Positions 7,763 to 14,227 of a stretch of DNA of 42,020 nt are shown piece after piece. The DNA lies in the IMG/VR virus record IMGVR_UViG_3300010403_000014, positions 1 through 42,020 of that record. The stretch is one strand, 5' to 3'. Every line of letters starts with the position of its first letter. Position 1 is the first letter of the stretch. The notes below the pieces were generated by a model. That model was not told where the DNA came from. It did not search any database and worked only from the letters and a program-made list of their open reading frames with translations. The position numbers and the translations under genes are program-made. The stretch comes from a virus.

Positions 7763-8007
7763 ATGAAATAAATATACCAATTAGACAAGATGTGGAAATT
7801 CCTCAAATTAATAGTCAAATTTTATTTGAGTATCAATTTGATAGGTTTAGCCCTAAGATAACTTTTCAATTAGATCCATCATCCACACTTTCTGAGGTTT
7901 TGGAGAGTTTCGAATCTTTTTTACGAGCTTCTGGATACGTATTTGATGGAATGATAGATATCATTGAGAATGAACAAATAAAAGGAGCTACAAATGAGTC
8001 AGCTTAA
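7759..8007 (+). CDS. Hypothetical protein (82 aa)
   Basis: The GTG start overlaps the preceding stop and follows GGAGG. The sequence (FEYQFDRFSPKITFQLDPSS and then a helix TLSEVLESFESFLRASGY) looks like a small alpha/beta fold. It overlaps the exonuclease gene by 14 nt, and together they probably form one translational unit. Similar short proteins occur in phage replication blocks, with unknown role. Confidence 0.6.
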   Translation: MNEINIPIRQDVEIPQINSQILFEYQFDRFSPKITFQLDPSSTLSEVLESFESFLRASGYVFDGMIDIIENEQIKGATNESA

Positions 8008-8674
8008 GGTGTTGTTCTTGGACATAGAAGCATCCAACCTTTCAGCATCAGTTGGATACACATTAGCAATCGGCTACAAATGGGCGCATGAAAAAACTGC
8101 GAAAGTGCTAGATTTGAGTACCCATCCAGGGTCAAAAACAACTGATGATCGAAACTTACTTCGGGCCTTTGAGCCAATCTTTAGTGAAGCTGATATTGTG
8201 GTTCATCATTTTGGTCAATATTATGATATTCCGTTTCTTCAAACTCGTCGATTAATTCATGGTATGAAACCTATGCCAGTTGTACAACAAGTCGATACGT
8301 GGCGTATTGCTAAGAAACGTCTTAAATTTCACTCTAATCGACTCGATGCTATTTTAAAGGCATTACATTGTCCTTATGAGAAAACCGCGATTGACTTCAA
8401 TTTATGGATTGACGCAAGTGCAGGAGATAGGAAAGCATTAAAATATATTGCTCATCATTGTAAAATGGATGTTTTGGTTCTTGAATGGGTATATAATCAT
8501 ATTAAGGCTGTTTGGGATCAACATCCTCGTAGTATTGTGAGTCGCGATGAATCAGTATGCAGAGTTTGCGGAGGTCGTGCTAATTCTAAAGGACTTAGAG
8601 CTACTGCACAAAATCAATATAGACGCATGGTTTGTACTAAATGTGGGTTTAATTGGAAAGGGGGTAAACTATAA
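7994..8674 (+). CDS. DnaQ-like DEDDh 3'-5' exonuclease with zinc ribbon
   Basis: RNase H-like fold: FLDIEAS supplies D10 and E12, VVHHFGQYYDIPFL supplies D78, a DTW block follows near 101, and AHHCKMD gives H154 and D159 (DEDDh spacing). The C-terminus adds CRVCGG and CTKCGFNW (C189, C192, C214, C217), a zinc ribbon probably used to bind nucleic acid. As the polymerase already has its own proofreading domain, this free exonuclease may work in recombination, repair or RNA/primer removal. It follows AAAGGAG with an overlapping start. Confidence 0.85.
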   Translation: MSQLKVLFLDIEASNLSASVGYTLAIGYKWAHEKTAKVLDLSTHPGSKTTDDRNLLRAFEPIFSEADIVVHHFGQYYDIPFLQTRRLIHGMKPMPVVQQVDTWRIAKKRLKFHSNRLDAILKALHCPYEKTAIDFNLWIDASAGDRKALKYIAHHCKMDVLVLEWVYNHIKAVWDQHPRSIVSRDESVCRVCGGRANSKGLRATAQNQYRRMVCTKCGFNWKGGKL

Positions 8675-8907
8675 TGAGTATTGATCCACGTCCTGTATTT
8701 GAGTATGATCAAGTTCTTACGGTTCATGATTTATTGGCCATTCGTAATGGGTACTGGTACCAATTTGATTCAACTCCACGCTGGAGAGTTTGGAAACGTT
8801 TACAATTCTATATCGCCATTGGAGTTTTAAATAGTTTACTAGTCTGGATTAAAAATAGAAAGTTAGTGAGAAAAGGAGAAGATAATGACACCTATAACAC
8901 GATTTAA
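8674..8907 (+). CDS. Hypothetical protein with one membrane segment (77 aa)
   Basis: The ATG overlaps the exonuclease stop (TAATG) behind GGGGG. The N-terminal half is soluble and rich in aromatic residues. Residues 45-61 (FYIAIGVLNSLLVWI) form one likely transmembrane helix, followed by a basic tail. It overlaps the protease gene by 23 nt, so it may be translated together with it. Confidence 0.55.
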   Translation: MSIDPRPVFEYDQVLTVHDLLAIRNGYWYQFDSTPRWRVWKRLQFYIAIGVLNSLLVWIKNRKLVRKGEDNDTYNTI

Positions 8908-9637
8908 AGTATTAATACTAAGTTTTTTTGCTGTTGGCATTTTAGGTGGTTGTGCATCAACCGAGCGTTTTGTAAAAGTTGCTGATAAGTCTGTACAAAA
9001 AACTACAATTGTTCAAGTTACAGCAGTTGTTGAAGAACTTCAATTCACAATTACTAAAAAAGGATTTGATATTAAAAAATCCACCGCCACAGTTAGGTAT
9101 CTTGGTGCTGGAGTATTTATTAGTCCAAATGGTCATATTCTTACTTGTGCTCATCTTTTTAATCATGGAATTGTAAAATCCATTACTGTTAATAGTTATG
9201 ATGGATATTCTTATGGTGCTGAATTACTTTTTTCAGAAAAAAATAGAGATTTAGCTTTACTTTATATTAATGAAAAGACTCCTGATTATGCTAAACTTGC
9301 TGATCCAAGGTATCTTAAAGTTGGGCAGGAAGTTATAGCGGTAGGTAATCCATTGGGATTAGAGTTTTCAGTAACACATGGCATTATTAGTGCATTAAAT
9401 CGCGATTTTAAAGATGGATATAATGTAACACAAAGTGACGCATTTATTAATCCTGGTAATAGTGGTGGACCGCTTTTTAATCTTAAAGGTGAGCTTGTTG
9501 GAATTAACAGCTTTATAATTCCTCCTGTTAATGCACCCATTTTTACAGGTGCGGGATTCAGTGTTCAATCAGGACAAATTATAGAATTTTTAACTAGATA
9601 CCGCGGATTAAATAAAGCATTTCCTAAATGGAGGTAA
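8885..9637 (+). CDS. HtrA/DegP-like trypsin-fold serine protease, lipoprotein
   Basis: The 250-residue protein starts with a lipoprotein signal: a basic start, a hydrophobic stretch and the lipobox LGGC with Cys 23. The mature part is an S1C/HtrA-type protease with catalytic His 90 (TCAHLF), Asp 122 (NRDLALL) and Ser 193 (NPGNSGGPL), each in its family context. Also present are GVFISPNGHILT and VGNPLGLEFSVTHGIIS. There is no room for a PDZ domain. It should be anchored in the cell envelope, probably facing the periplasm. AAGGAG precedes the ATG. It lies upstream of the endolysin. Roles in lysis, superinfection exclusion or degradation of envelope proteins are all inference. Confidence 0.9.
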   Translation: MTPITRFKVLILSFFAVGILGGCASTERFVKVADKSVQKTTIVQVTAVVEELQFTITKKGFDIKKSTATVRYLGAGVFISPNGHILTCAHLFNHGIVKSITVNSYDGYSYGAELLFSEKNRDLALLYINEKTPDYAKLADPRYLKVGQEVIAVGNPLGLEFSVTHGIISALNRDFKDGYNVTQSDAFINPGNSGGPLFNLKGELVGINSFIIPPVNAPIFTGAGFSVQSGQIIEFLTRYRGLNKAFPKWR

Positions 9638-9639
9638 GT

Positions 9640-9840
9640 ATGGCAGATAAACTTGATTTTAATGAAGCAGTTTTAATTAATCAAATAAAAACAGCAGAAG
9701 ACGTTATTAAACAATCACAAGAGCAAGTAGCCAAAGCTCAGTCTCAAATTCAACAACAATTAGGAGTTTTAGCACTTGCCAAACATTTGTTACAAAACTA
9801 TAAATTTTCTGGGGTTGTAAGTGAATCAAAAGAAAGCTAA
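9640..9840 (+). CDS. Coiled-coil hypothetical protein (66 aa)
   Basis: ATG 9640 lies 5 nt after GGAGG; an in-frame ATG at 9628 has no such site. The product is almost entirely helical, with a Gln/Ala-rich stretch (EQVAKAQSQIQQQLGVLALA) that predicts a coiled coil. It resembles short proteins often found near lysis genes, but no function is assigned. Confidence 0.6.
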   Translation: MADKLDFNEAVLINQIKTAEDVIKQSQEQVAKAQSQIQQQLGVLALAKHLLQNYKFSGVVSESKES

Positions 9841-10036
9841 ACAAATTAGAAGGGTTATGAGAAAAGAAGCAAAAGCAGAACGAACTTATCGTTTTGTAAC
9901 TCACCCTAAACCCATGAAAAATTTGTTTGGAGAGCCTCTTTTACGCTATACTTTTCAGTATATTTGTGATGAAGGAAAGACACTACTAAAGTTTGCTAAA
10001 AAAGTTCATGACCAGACGGGGGTATTACCACAATGA
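9821..10036 (+). CDS. Small basic hypothetical protein (71 aa)
   Basis: The GTG start lies inside the previous gene. The N-terminus is strongly basic (KKAKQIRRVMRKEAKAERTY), followed by a phage-typical sequence beginning TYRFVTHPKPM. It ends overlapping the next ATG. The family is common in phages but has no known function that I recall. Confidence 0.6.
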   Translation: MNQKKAKQIRRVMRKEAKAERTYRFVTHPKPMKNLFGEPLLRYTFQYICDEGKTLLKFAKKVHDQTGVLPQ

Positions 10037-10221
10037 TGATAGACGATGATAGTTATGGTATAGGGTATGCTGCTGGATATGATGATGGACGCCATGCAGG
10101 ATACTCCGATGGATGGGAAGATGCAAGCCGCGATTATGAAGAAAGAATTGGACGATTAATGGCTGAAGTTAGGCTTATGGAAGCAAGAGTAAATGTGCTT
10201 TCTAAGAAAATGGACTCATAG
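10033..10221 (+). CDS. Hypothetical protein, Gly/Asp/Tyr-rich then coiled coil (62 aa)
   Basis: GGGGG precedes the ATG. Residues 8-30 show a repeating G-Y-x-x-G-x-x-x-G pattern (GIGYAAGYDDGRHAGYSDGW), typical of small phage proteins with Gly-Tyr repeats. A helical coiled-coil tail follows (EERIGRLMAEVRLMEARV). Function is unknown. Confidence 0.55.
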   Translation: MMIDDDSYGIGYAAGYDDGRHAGYSDGWEDASRDYEERIGRLMAEVRLMEARVNVLSKKMDS

Positions 10222-10316
10222 TGGTTTGTCCAGTTCACTGGGGTAGGGCACTAATGCAAGTTTTATGGGAGGACTTTAAAAAATGGGTTTATCATTTGAT
10301 GACGAAGCCACTTTAG
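10221..10316 (+). CDS. Possible short protein (31 aa)
   Basis: GTG overlaps the previous stop (TAGTG), and the short frame MVCPVHWGRALMQVLWEDFK continues into the next gene. It could be translated by reinitiation, but it lacks a ribosome binding site. The segment may simply be the leader that carries the GGGAGG for the gene at 10283. Confidence 0.25.
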   Translation: MVCPVHWGRALMQVLWEDFKKWVYHLMTKPL

Positions 10317-10438
10317 AAGGCCAATGGGTTGTAAATTCCGAGACTGGAGAAGAATACATGCTTGATTTGAGAACAGGTAATATTTTAGCTAAAAAGACTC
10401 AATTAGGTGAATGGATCAATCCGGAGATTGAAAAATGA
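10283..10438 (+). CDS. Hypothetical protein (51 aa)
   Basis: ATG 10283 follows GGGAGG by 10 nt. The product (WVVNSETGEEYMLDLRTGNI) looks like a small beta protein. Its stop overlaps the next ATG (ATGA). No family is recognised. Confidence 0.5.
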   Translation: MGLSFDDEATLEGQWVVNSETGEEYMLDLRTGNILAKKTQLGEWINPEIEK

Positions 10439-10629
10439 ATACCGAAAGTATAAAACCAAGTTTACATATTGTTTTTAATTCAAATGGTGGATATCAAATT
10501 GTTTTAGAAGGTTCTTTATTCGAATTAGAGAATTGTATCAGAGGTTTAATGATTGACAGTGAAATTGGAAGACTAGTTAAAACTATAGCTCAATGTGCAA
10601 CTGCTGAGGCCGACATTTATGGCAAGTAA
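10435..10629 (+). CDS. Hypothetical protein (64 aa)
   Basis: It starts inside the previous stop codon. The sequence reads as a beta hairpin (LHIVFNSNGGYQIVLEG) and then a helix with two Cys residues. It overlaps the endolysin start by 11 nt, so the two are probably translationally coupled. Function is unknown. Confidence 0.55.
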   Translation: MNTESIKPSLHIVFNSNGGYQIVLEGSLFELENCIRGLMIDSEIGRLVKTIAQCATAEADIYGK

Positions 10630-11062
10630 AGAGATAGAAGACACATGCACATATATAAGAGACAAGTGGGAGGAGATAAAACGTGATTTTATTGAGGCGA
10701 GTCCTGGAAAGTATCTCGCGCTTACTACCACGCACCGAACGCCCAGAGAACAGTTTGAGCTATATAAGCAAGGCCGAACAATGGGTGTGGATGGAAAATG
10801 GTATGTCCAAGATAAAGCGAAAATTGTTACTAATGTTGATGGTACTGATGTGGTCGGGGCTCATAATTACTATCCTAGTCGGGCTATCGATGTAGCCGTC
10901 GTAGATAATCAAACCGGAAAATATCTTTGGGATGAAAAATGGTACGCACCGTTAGGAGCTATAGCAAAATATTATAATTTAACATGGGGTGGTGATTGGA
11001 AATCAATTAAAGATTTTCCTCACTTAGAAGTTCCAAATTATAGAGAGTATCAAGAGGTATAA
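10619..11062 (+). CDS. Endolysin, M15-type peptidase (L-alanyl-D-glutamate / D-Ala-D-Ala class)
   Basis: ATG 10619 (MASKEIEDTC) has GAGG about 10 nt upstream; the in-frame ATG at 10595 has none. The 147-residue product shows the M15 fold: LALTTTHRTPREQFELYKQGR at 33-53, the zinc ligands in AHNYYPSRAIDV (H82, D91), and WGGDW...DFPHLEV with H135 as the third ligand. The HNxxPSxAxD spacing is the variant with two extra residues between His and Asp. It cleaves peptidoglycan stem peptides. There is no signal peptide, so a holin is needed; the 3TM holin is elsewhere, at 41102. Confidence 0.87.
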   Translation: MASKEIEDTCTYIRDKWEEIKRDFIEASPGKYLALTTTHRTPREQFELYKQGRTMGVDGKWYVQDKAKIVTNVDGTDVVGAHNYYPSRAIDVAVVDNQTGKYLWDEKWYAPLGAIAKYYNLTWGGDWKSIKDFPHLEVPNYREYQEV

Positions 11063-11063
11063 A

Positions 11064-11222
11064 ATGGACTATCAAAATGAGGCAGAATTTAAAGTCAACA
11101 CAATTAATATGTATAGGCACGGAGGTGTTGGAAATGTGCTTGATTGTTTAATTGCCATGTTAGAATCGCAGTTAATTATTACTAGAAAATTAAAAGAACT
11201 TATAGAACATACAGGAGATTAA
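11064..11222 (+). CDS. Hypothetical protein (52 aa)
   Basis: AGAGG lies 5-9 nt before the ATG, just after the endolysin. The product is a mainly helical small protein (NVLDCLIAMLESQLIITRKL). No domain is recognised. Confidence 0.5.
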   Translation: MDYQNEAEFKVNTINMYRHGGVGNVLDCLIAMLESQLIITRKLKELIEHTGD

Positions 11223-11241
11223 AATTTCTGAGGAGATGAAG

Positions 11242-11361
11242 ATGGGAAGACAAGATCGAACGATAAGTATAGGTGGAATACTTTTAATGTGTTTAGGAAT
11301 TGGCCTATTTTTAGGTTATGGCCTTAAATGGACTTTAGATACTATTCTTAGACTATCATAG
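11242..11361 (+). CDS. Small single-pass membrane protein (39 aa)
   Basis: AGGAG lies 6 nt before ATG 11242; a second in-frame ATG is at 11236. After a basic start the sequence is hydrophobic (ISIGGILLMCLGIGLFLGYG), giving one clear transmembrane helix. Its position between the endolysin and other small genes makes it a possible lysis accessory protein. Confidence 0.55.
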   Translation: MGRQDRTISIGGILLMCLGIGLFLGYGLKWTLDTILRLS

Positions 11362-11370
11362 GAGACTAAA

Positions 11371-11574
11371 ATGAATGAAAGAGACGATGAAGGATATTTG
11401 ATTGGATCTAAAGCGTATGAAATTAAAACGATTAGAACGGCATTAGAACGTATCGCTGACGCACAAGAAAAGCTCCTTTCAATTGCTGAAGCATCTCAGA
11501 AAGAACGTAATGAACTTAGCGATAAGATGAAACAAGCATTTAGAGTTCAAGGAATGAGTAATGAGGCTAAATAA
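11371..11574 (+). CDS. Coiled-coil hypothetical protein (67 aa)
   Basis: GGAG precedes the ATG. The product is charged and mostly helical (IRTALERIADAQEKLLSIAE), predicting a coiled coil. No function is assigned. Confidence 0.55.
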   Translation: MNERDDEGYLIGSKAYEIKTIRTALERIADAQEKLLSIAEASQKERNELSDKMKQAFRVQGMSNEAK

Positions 11575-11788
11575 AAAACACATTGGACAGCTCTTTGATG
11601 TTCGCGGTAGCGATGGTAGTTGGTTTTACCAATTAGTAGATGTTAAAGGTTCTGATCTTTTATTTTATTGTGATGGAAACTACGAAATTGATACCAATAA
11701 ATATGCAGATTGGCGTCCATTTGGATGTAAAGAACACACTAAAAAAGAAATAGTCTATGGTTGGAAAACTGCTAGAAGGGCTTACTAA
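11561..11788 (+). CDS. Hypothetical protein (75 aa)
   Basis: It overlaps the previous gene by 14 nt. The product is rich in aromatic residues (GSWFYQLVDVKGSDLLFYCD), suggesting a small SH3- or Tudor-like beta barrel, as seen in many short phage proteins. Its stop overlaps the next ATG. Confidence 0.55.
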   Translation: MRLNKKHIGQLFDVRGSDGSWFYQLVDVKGSDLLFYCDGNYEIDTNKYADWRPFGCKEHTKKEIVYGWKTARRAY

Positions 11789-12183
11789 TGCATTGCTACG
11801 GTGATGAAGACTTTTCTGATGAGATGTTTTCACAAGTAGATGCTGCAGCTTGGTATATTGGTGAAAGAATGGCTAATTGGTTTCGTATTCCTGTTAGACA
11901 AATGAAAGAGAAATTTGGTACAGTTCGAGTTTACTGTGGTTTTGGATTTAGTTCAGTTTACTCTATTTGGCGTCCTCAACATATGTGGGTACCTAAATGG
12001 TGGCCTTGGAGCCTTGATTTAAAAGTGTCTAAATATGTAATGTCTTTAATTAATCGTATGATAGTTCCTATACAAATATCCGGATACCGATATTTCTATA
12101 AGAAAGCAATTAAAAAATGGCCTTATCTAAAAGCAGAAATTCTTTGTTGTGCTGATTATCCTGAATACTTAAAGGAGATTTAA
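11788..12183 (+). CDS. Hypothetical phage protein with KEKFGTVRVY motif (131 aa)
   Basis: The block VRQMKEKFGTVRVYCGFG near residues 36-53 occurs in a widespread but uncharacterised phage family. The rest is rich in Trp and Tyr (WRPQHMWVPKWWPW) and ends with two vicinal Cys. There is no catalytic motif. It starts in the stop codon of its neighbour. Confidence 0.6.
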   Translation: MHCYGDEDFSDEMFSQVDAAAWYIGERMANWFRIPVRQMKEKFGTVRVYCGFGFSSVYSIWRPQHMWVPKWWPWSLDLKVSKYVMSLINRMIVPIQISGYRYFYKKAIKKWPYLKAEILCCADYPEYLKEI

Positions 12184-12330
12184 ATGAAAAAATATTGCGT
12201 AGTTTACTCAATTACTATATCAACTGACACTGTTATTGAAGCCACAACTAGAATTGAAGCTGGAAATAAACTTAAAGAAGTTATTCCCGATGCCGCAATT
12301 GAAGACATGTGGGAAATTAAAGATAAATGA
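12184..12330 (+). CDS. Hypothetical protein (48 aa)
   Basis: AAAGGAG lies before the ATG, which follows the previous stop directly. The sequence (YCVVYSITISTDTVIEATTR then a helix) resembles the small DUF-type proteins with a beta-alpha-beta layout in phages. Its stop overlaps the next ATG. Confidence 0.5.
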   Translation: MKKYCVVYSITISTDTVIEATTRIEAGNKLKEVIPDAAIEDMWEIKDK

Positions 12331-12392
12331 AGCCTTTTTTAATCATATTTGGTGCAATTATTGGAATGGCTGTTTGGCTAGGAATTTGCTAA
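12327..12392 (+). CDS. Very small membrane peptide (21 aa)
   Basis: The ATG overlaps the previous stop (ATGA). The whole product (MKPFLIIFGAIIGMAVWLGI plus a final Cys) is one hydrophobic helix. It may be a lysis or membrane micropeptide, but such a short frame needs expression evidence. Confidence 0.35.
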   Translation: MKPFLIIFGAIIGMAVWLGIC

Positions 12393-12428
12393 TTGATAAG
12401 CTATTTAGTTGGTTACAAAGGAGATAAT

Positions 12429-12569
12429 ATGCTAGGTCTATTTTTAGAAGCTGCAATATTATTAGCAGTTGTATTTGAGGCTTATATAAGCTGGAAAGCC
12501 TACCAACTTATGAAATATGAAGCAGATAGACAACGAATCTCTAGAATACTACGAAAAGTACGTCGATGA
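12429..12569 (+). CDS. Small membrane protein, N-terminal anchor (46 aa)
   Basis: AAGGAG lies before the ATG. One N-terminal transmembrane helix (FLEAAILLAVVFEAYI) is followed by a basic helical tail (YEADRQRISRILRKVRR). This topology is like that of an inner-membrane spanin or a small holin; the lipoprotein at 13200 could be its outer partner, which is inference. It ends overlapping the next ATG. Confidence 0.5.
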   Translation: MLGLFLEAAILLAVVFEAYISWKAYQLMKYEADRQRISRILRKVRR

Positions 12570-12865
12570 AAGAAACTAAATGGCTTTCTATTATTTGGAA
12601 AGGTAAGATGGCTGAAATAAATTCAAAAGGAAAACTAAGAAGCATGGCGCAGCCAAGAAAAAGCAAGAAAATTCAGTGGTGTTTTCATGATGACCCATCA
12701 TGGTGTACACCTAAATGCCCTAAAAAAACCCGTACATTTACATCGAATCCAGTTACTTTTACTATCACACGGAGGTACACATCATGGTACGACGTAAGGC
12801 ATGCAGGAAAGTGGTTTTTGATGACCACATGGCACTTTCTTATGAGGAAGTCCTTGGAGTATTAA
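12566..12865 (+). CDS. Hypothetical protein with Cys pair (99 aa)
   Basis: It begins in the stop codon of the previous gene. Residues 1-65 look like a real small protein (basic, with WCFHDDPSWCTPKCPKKTR, which could bind metal). The last 27 residues lie in a different frame over the start of the better-supported gene at 12784 and look like run-on translation. Either the genes overlap by 82 nt or a stop has been lost by mutation. Confidence 0.45.
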   Translation: MKETKWLSIIWKGKMAEINSKGKLRSMAQPRKSKKIQWCFHDDPSWCTPKCPKKTRTFTSNPVTFTITRRYTSWYDVRHAGKWFLMTTWHFLMRKSLEY

Positions 12866-13014
12866 AGTATTTTCGACTCCCCAAACAAGATTTCGATAAC
12901 TGGATGGTAGGTCAGACTTGCCCCTTGACAAATGGAAAAATCGGAGTATACTGGTATGACCTTAATCGGTATGTTCAATGGAAGCTCCAAGGAAAATTGC
13001 CGATATTCGATTGA
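12784..13014 (+). CDS. Hypothetical protein (76 aa)
   Basis: GGAGG lies 8-9 nt before ATG. The sequence YEEVLGVLKYFRLPKQDFDNWMVGQTC and VYWYDLNRYVQWKLQG looks like a small helical domain, perhaps a DNA-binding winged helix as in excisionase-like proteins (W-Y-D-L-x-R-Y). That similarity is weak. A strong sigma-70-like promoter lies within its 3' end. Confidence 0.55.
   Translation: MVRRKACRKVVFDDHMALSYEEVLGVLKYFRLPKQDFDNWMVGQTCPLTNGKIGVYWYDLNRYVQWKLQGKLPIFD
12925..12952 (+). promoter_or_regulatory. Sigma-70-type promoter, rightward
   Basis: TTGACA at 12925-12930 and TATACT at 12947-12952 are separated by 16 nt. It lies in the 3' part of the gene at 12784 and would drive the small genes from 13066 to 13739, including the lipoprotein. 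The TATACT box matches the promoters at 36096 and 37469. Confidence 0.6.
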
Positions 13015-13076
13015 TGAGTATCAATGGTTTTCATTTGGCAAAATTGTTTTCTAGGCGGGTAAAAGATGAAATATGA
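13014..13076 (+). CDS. Possible micro-protein (20 aa)
   Basis: The ATG overlaps the previous stop (TGATG). The frame encodes MSINGFHLAKLFSRRVKDEI and overlaps the next start by 11 nt. No ribosome binding site is evident. It is listed because the junction allows reinitiation. Confidence 0.25.
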   Translation: MSINGFHLAKLFSRRVKDEI

Positions 13077-13203
13077 ACCAAGGGACGTTAAAGAGTCAAA
13101 ACCGTGTAAAAACGACCATAAGTACCAATTTGTTGAAGTTGACAAAAAAGGTATTAAATGGCAATATTGTAAAGATTGTGATCGGAGGCTTTTAGTCGGA
13201 TGA
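13066..13203 (+). CDS. Small zinc-ribbon-like protein (45 aa)
   Basis: Cys 14 and His 18 (PCKNDHKY) are followed by YCKDC near 34-38, a C/H-x-C-x-x-C arrangement typical of phage micro zinc ribbons. Its start is preceded by AGGCGGG, and its stop overlaps the lipoprotein start. It is probably transcribed from the promoter at 12925. Confidence 0.55.
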   Translation: MKYEPRDVKESKPCKNDHKYQFVEVDKKGIKWQYCKDCDRRLLVG

Positions 13204-13469
13204 AACTTATTATTTTTAGCTTACTTTTAGTAACTCTTTCAGGCTGTGTAGGTTTCCAAGGTCCAACTCCTGCTGATCGAAACTTCACAAAACAAACCTG
13301 GACCTATGATTGTTGTAATCCAGGACTTAGTGAAGGTACTAAAGATATGTGTAAGATGGCCGCAACAGCTCGTAACCATGTTTTAATTGATAACTATGGC
13401 AATCGGTATAAGTTTATTTGGAGTGATTGTAAAATAGGAGATGAACCGTGGCAGAAATGGGAAAAGTAA
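13200..13469 (+). CDS. Small lipoprotein, Cys-rich (89 aa)
   Basis: The N-terminus MKLIIFSLLLVTLSGC is a clear lipoprotein signal with lipobox LSGC (Cys 16). The mature part carries five further Cys (CC, CK, DC positions), consistent with a disulfide-bonded periplasmic protein. In a Gram-negative host it would sit in the outer or inner membrane, and a spanin-like role with a nearby membrane protein (12429 or 13448) is possible but unproven. It starts within the previous stop. Confidence 0.65.
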   Translation: MKLIIFSLLLVTLSGCVGFQGPTPADRNFTKQTWTYDCCNPGLSEGTKDMCKMAATARNHVLIDNYGNRYKFIWSDCKIGDEPWQKWEK

Positions 13470-13579
13470 GCTTAATTTTAATGTCTAGTTTATTGGGTTG
13501 GGTCTTATTTCAGGTAGCGACTTACATTTATGATCTTTTTGAGGCTAATTTAATTGATTGGGAGAATGAGGATGAATAA
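13448..13579 (+). CDS. Small membrane protein (43 aa)
   Basis: GTG 13448 follows GGAG and overlaps the lipoprotein gene. One transmembrane helix (VSLILMSSLLGWVLFQVATYI) is followed by an acidic tail (DWENEDE). Its overlap with the lipoprotein gene makes it a candidate partner of that protein. Confidence 0.5.
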   Translation: MAEMGKVSLILMSSLLGWVLFQVATYIYDLFEANLIDWENEDE

Positions 13580-13739
13580 AGAAATTGTGATTAAAGAGGT
13601 AGAGAATGGGTACCAAGTAATGGTTCATGATACTACAAGAAATGGTATTTATGTGTTTAAATCGGGTGAGATCTTTTTGATGCTTGAAACGGTGGGAAAG
13701 TGGATAAATGGGAAACCAGTTAAGGTTAAGGAAAATTAA
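13572..13739 (+). CDS. Hypothetical protein (55 aa)
   Basis: ATG 13572 is preferred because GAGG lies immediately upstream and it overlaps the previous stop. The sequence (IVIKEVENGYQVMVHD ... GIYVFKSGE) is a small beta domain with the same E-x-x-N-G-Y-x-[VI] start as the gene at 38932. It is the last rightward gene, and its stop overlaps the stop of the converging gene. Confidence 0.55.
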   Translation: MNKEIVIKEVENGYQVMVHDTTRNGIYVFKSGEIFLMLETVGKWINGKPVKVKEN

Positions 13740-13972
13740 CTAGTTCGTCTCTTTTCGCAACTATCACAACCACATCTTTTACGTTCTTCGTCTTTATCTA
13801 AGGTTGCTTTAGGTTCCACTTTCCAAGGGAACCAAATGAATGTAGCCCTACACTCATAACAATGGGCTTTGTATACTACTGCCAAATCACGCCTACCAAA
13901 CGCAGTTTTACAAACAGGACAATGCGCCTGTTCTATATTGTTTAAATCTTTGTCCTCATTGGAGTACCACAC
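13736..13972 (-). CDS. Zinc-ribbon protein (78 aa), last gene of the late arm
   Basis: Two Cys pairs form a zinc ribbon (CPVC near residues 18-21 and CYEC near 38-41), and the C-terminus holds RCGCDSC. The GTG start has AGGA 9 nt upstream. It lies after the holin-like gene and collides tail-to-tail with the last rightward gene, with stop codons overlapping by 4 nt and no strong hairpin between the arms. Confidence 0.6.
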   Translation of the reverse strand: MWYSNEDKDLNNIEQAHCPVCKTAFGRRDLAVVYKAHCYECRATFIWFPWKVEPKATLDKDEERKRCGCDSCEKRRTS

Positions 13973-13983
13973 GGATTCATATC

Positions 13984-14217
13984 CTAATGTCTAAAATACG
14001 CTACTGCTACGCCTGTAATAGAAACGAGTAACGTAATTCCTCCCCATATCATAGATCTAATCGTAATTGCTGCATTAGCTTCATCTTTTGTTGTTTGGTT
14101 TAAAGTTGCCACTTGAACTAATAAAGCTGGAATCTTATCTGAAGTCAACAGATCCACCTTTCTTTCGAGTTGTAAAATCTTCTCTAAAATTAATCCTTCC
14201 ACTGTTTGTCTAGCCAC
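13984..14217 (-). CDS. Holin candidate, XhlA-like (77 aa)
   Basis: An N-terminal coiled coil (EGLILEKILQLERKVDLL) and a C-terminal transmembrane helix (MIWGGITLLVSITGVAVAYF) form the layout of XhlA/hemolysin-type phage holins. It lies at the far end of the virion operon, where such genes often sit. The genome also has a 3TM holin at 41102, so this could be an antiholin or a second holin. The family match is by topology only. Confidence 0.6.
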   Translation of the reverse strand: MARQTVEGLILEKILQLERKVDLLTSDKIPALLVQVATLNQTTKDEANAAITIRSMIWGGITLLVSITGVAVAYFRH

Positions 14218-14227
14218 AGTACGTCTC

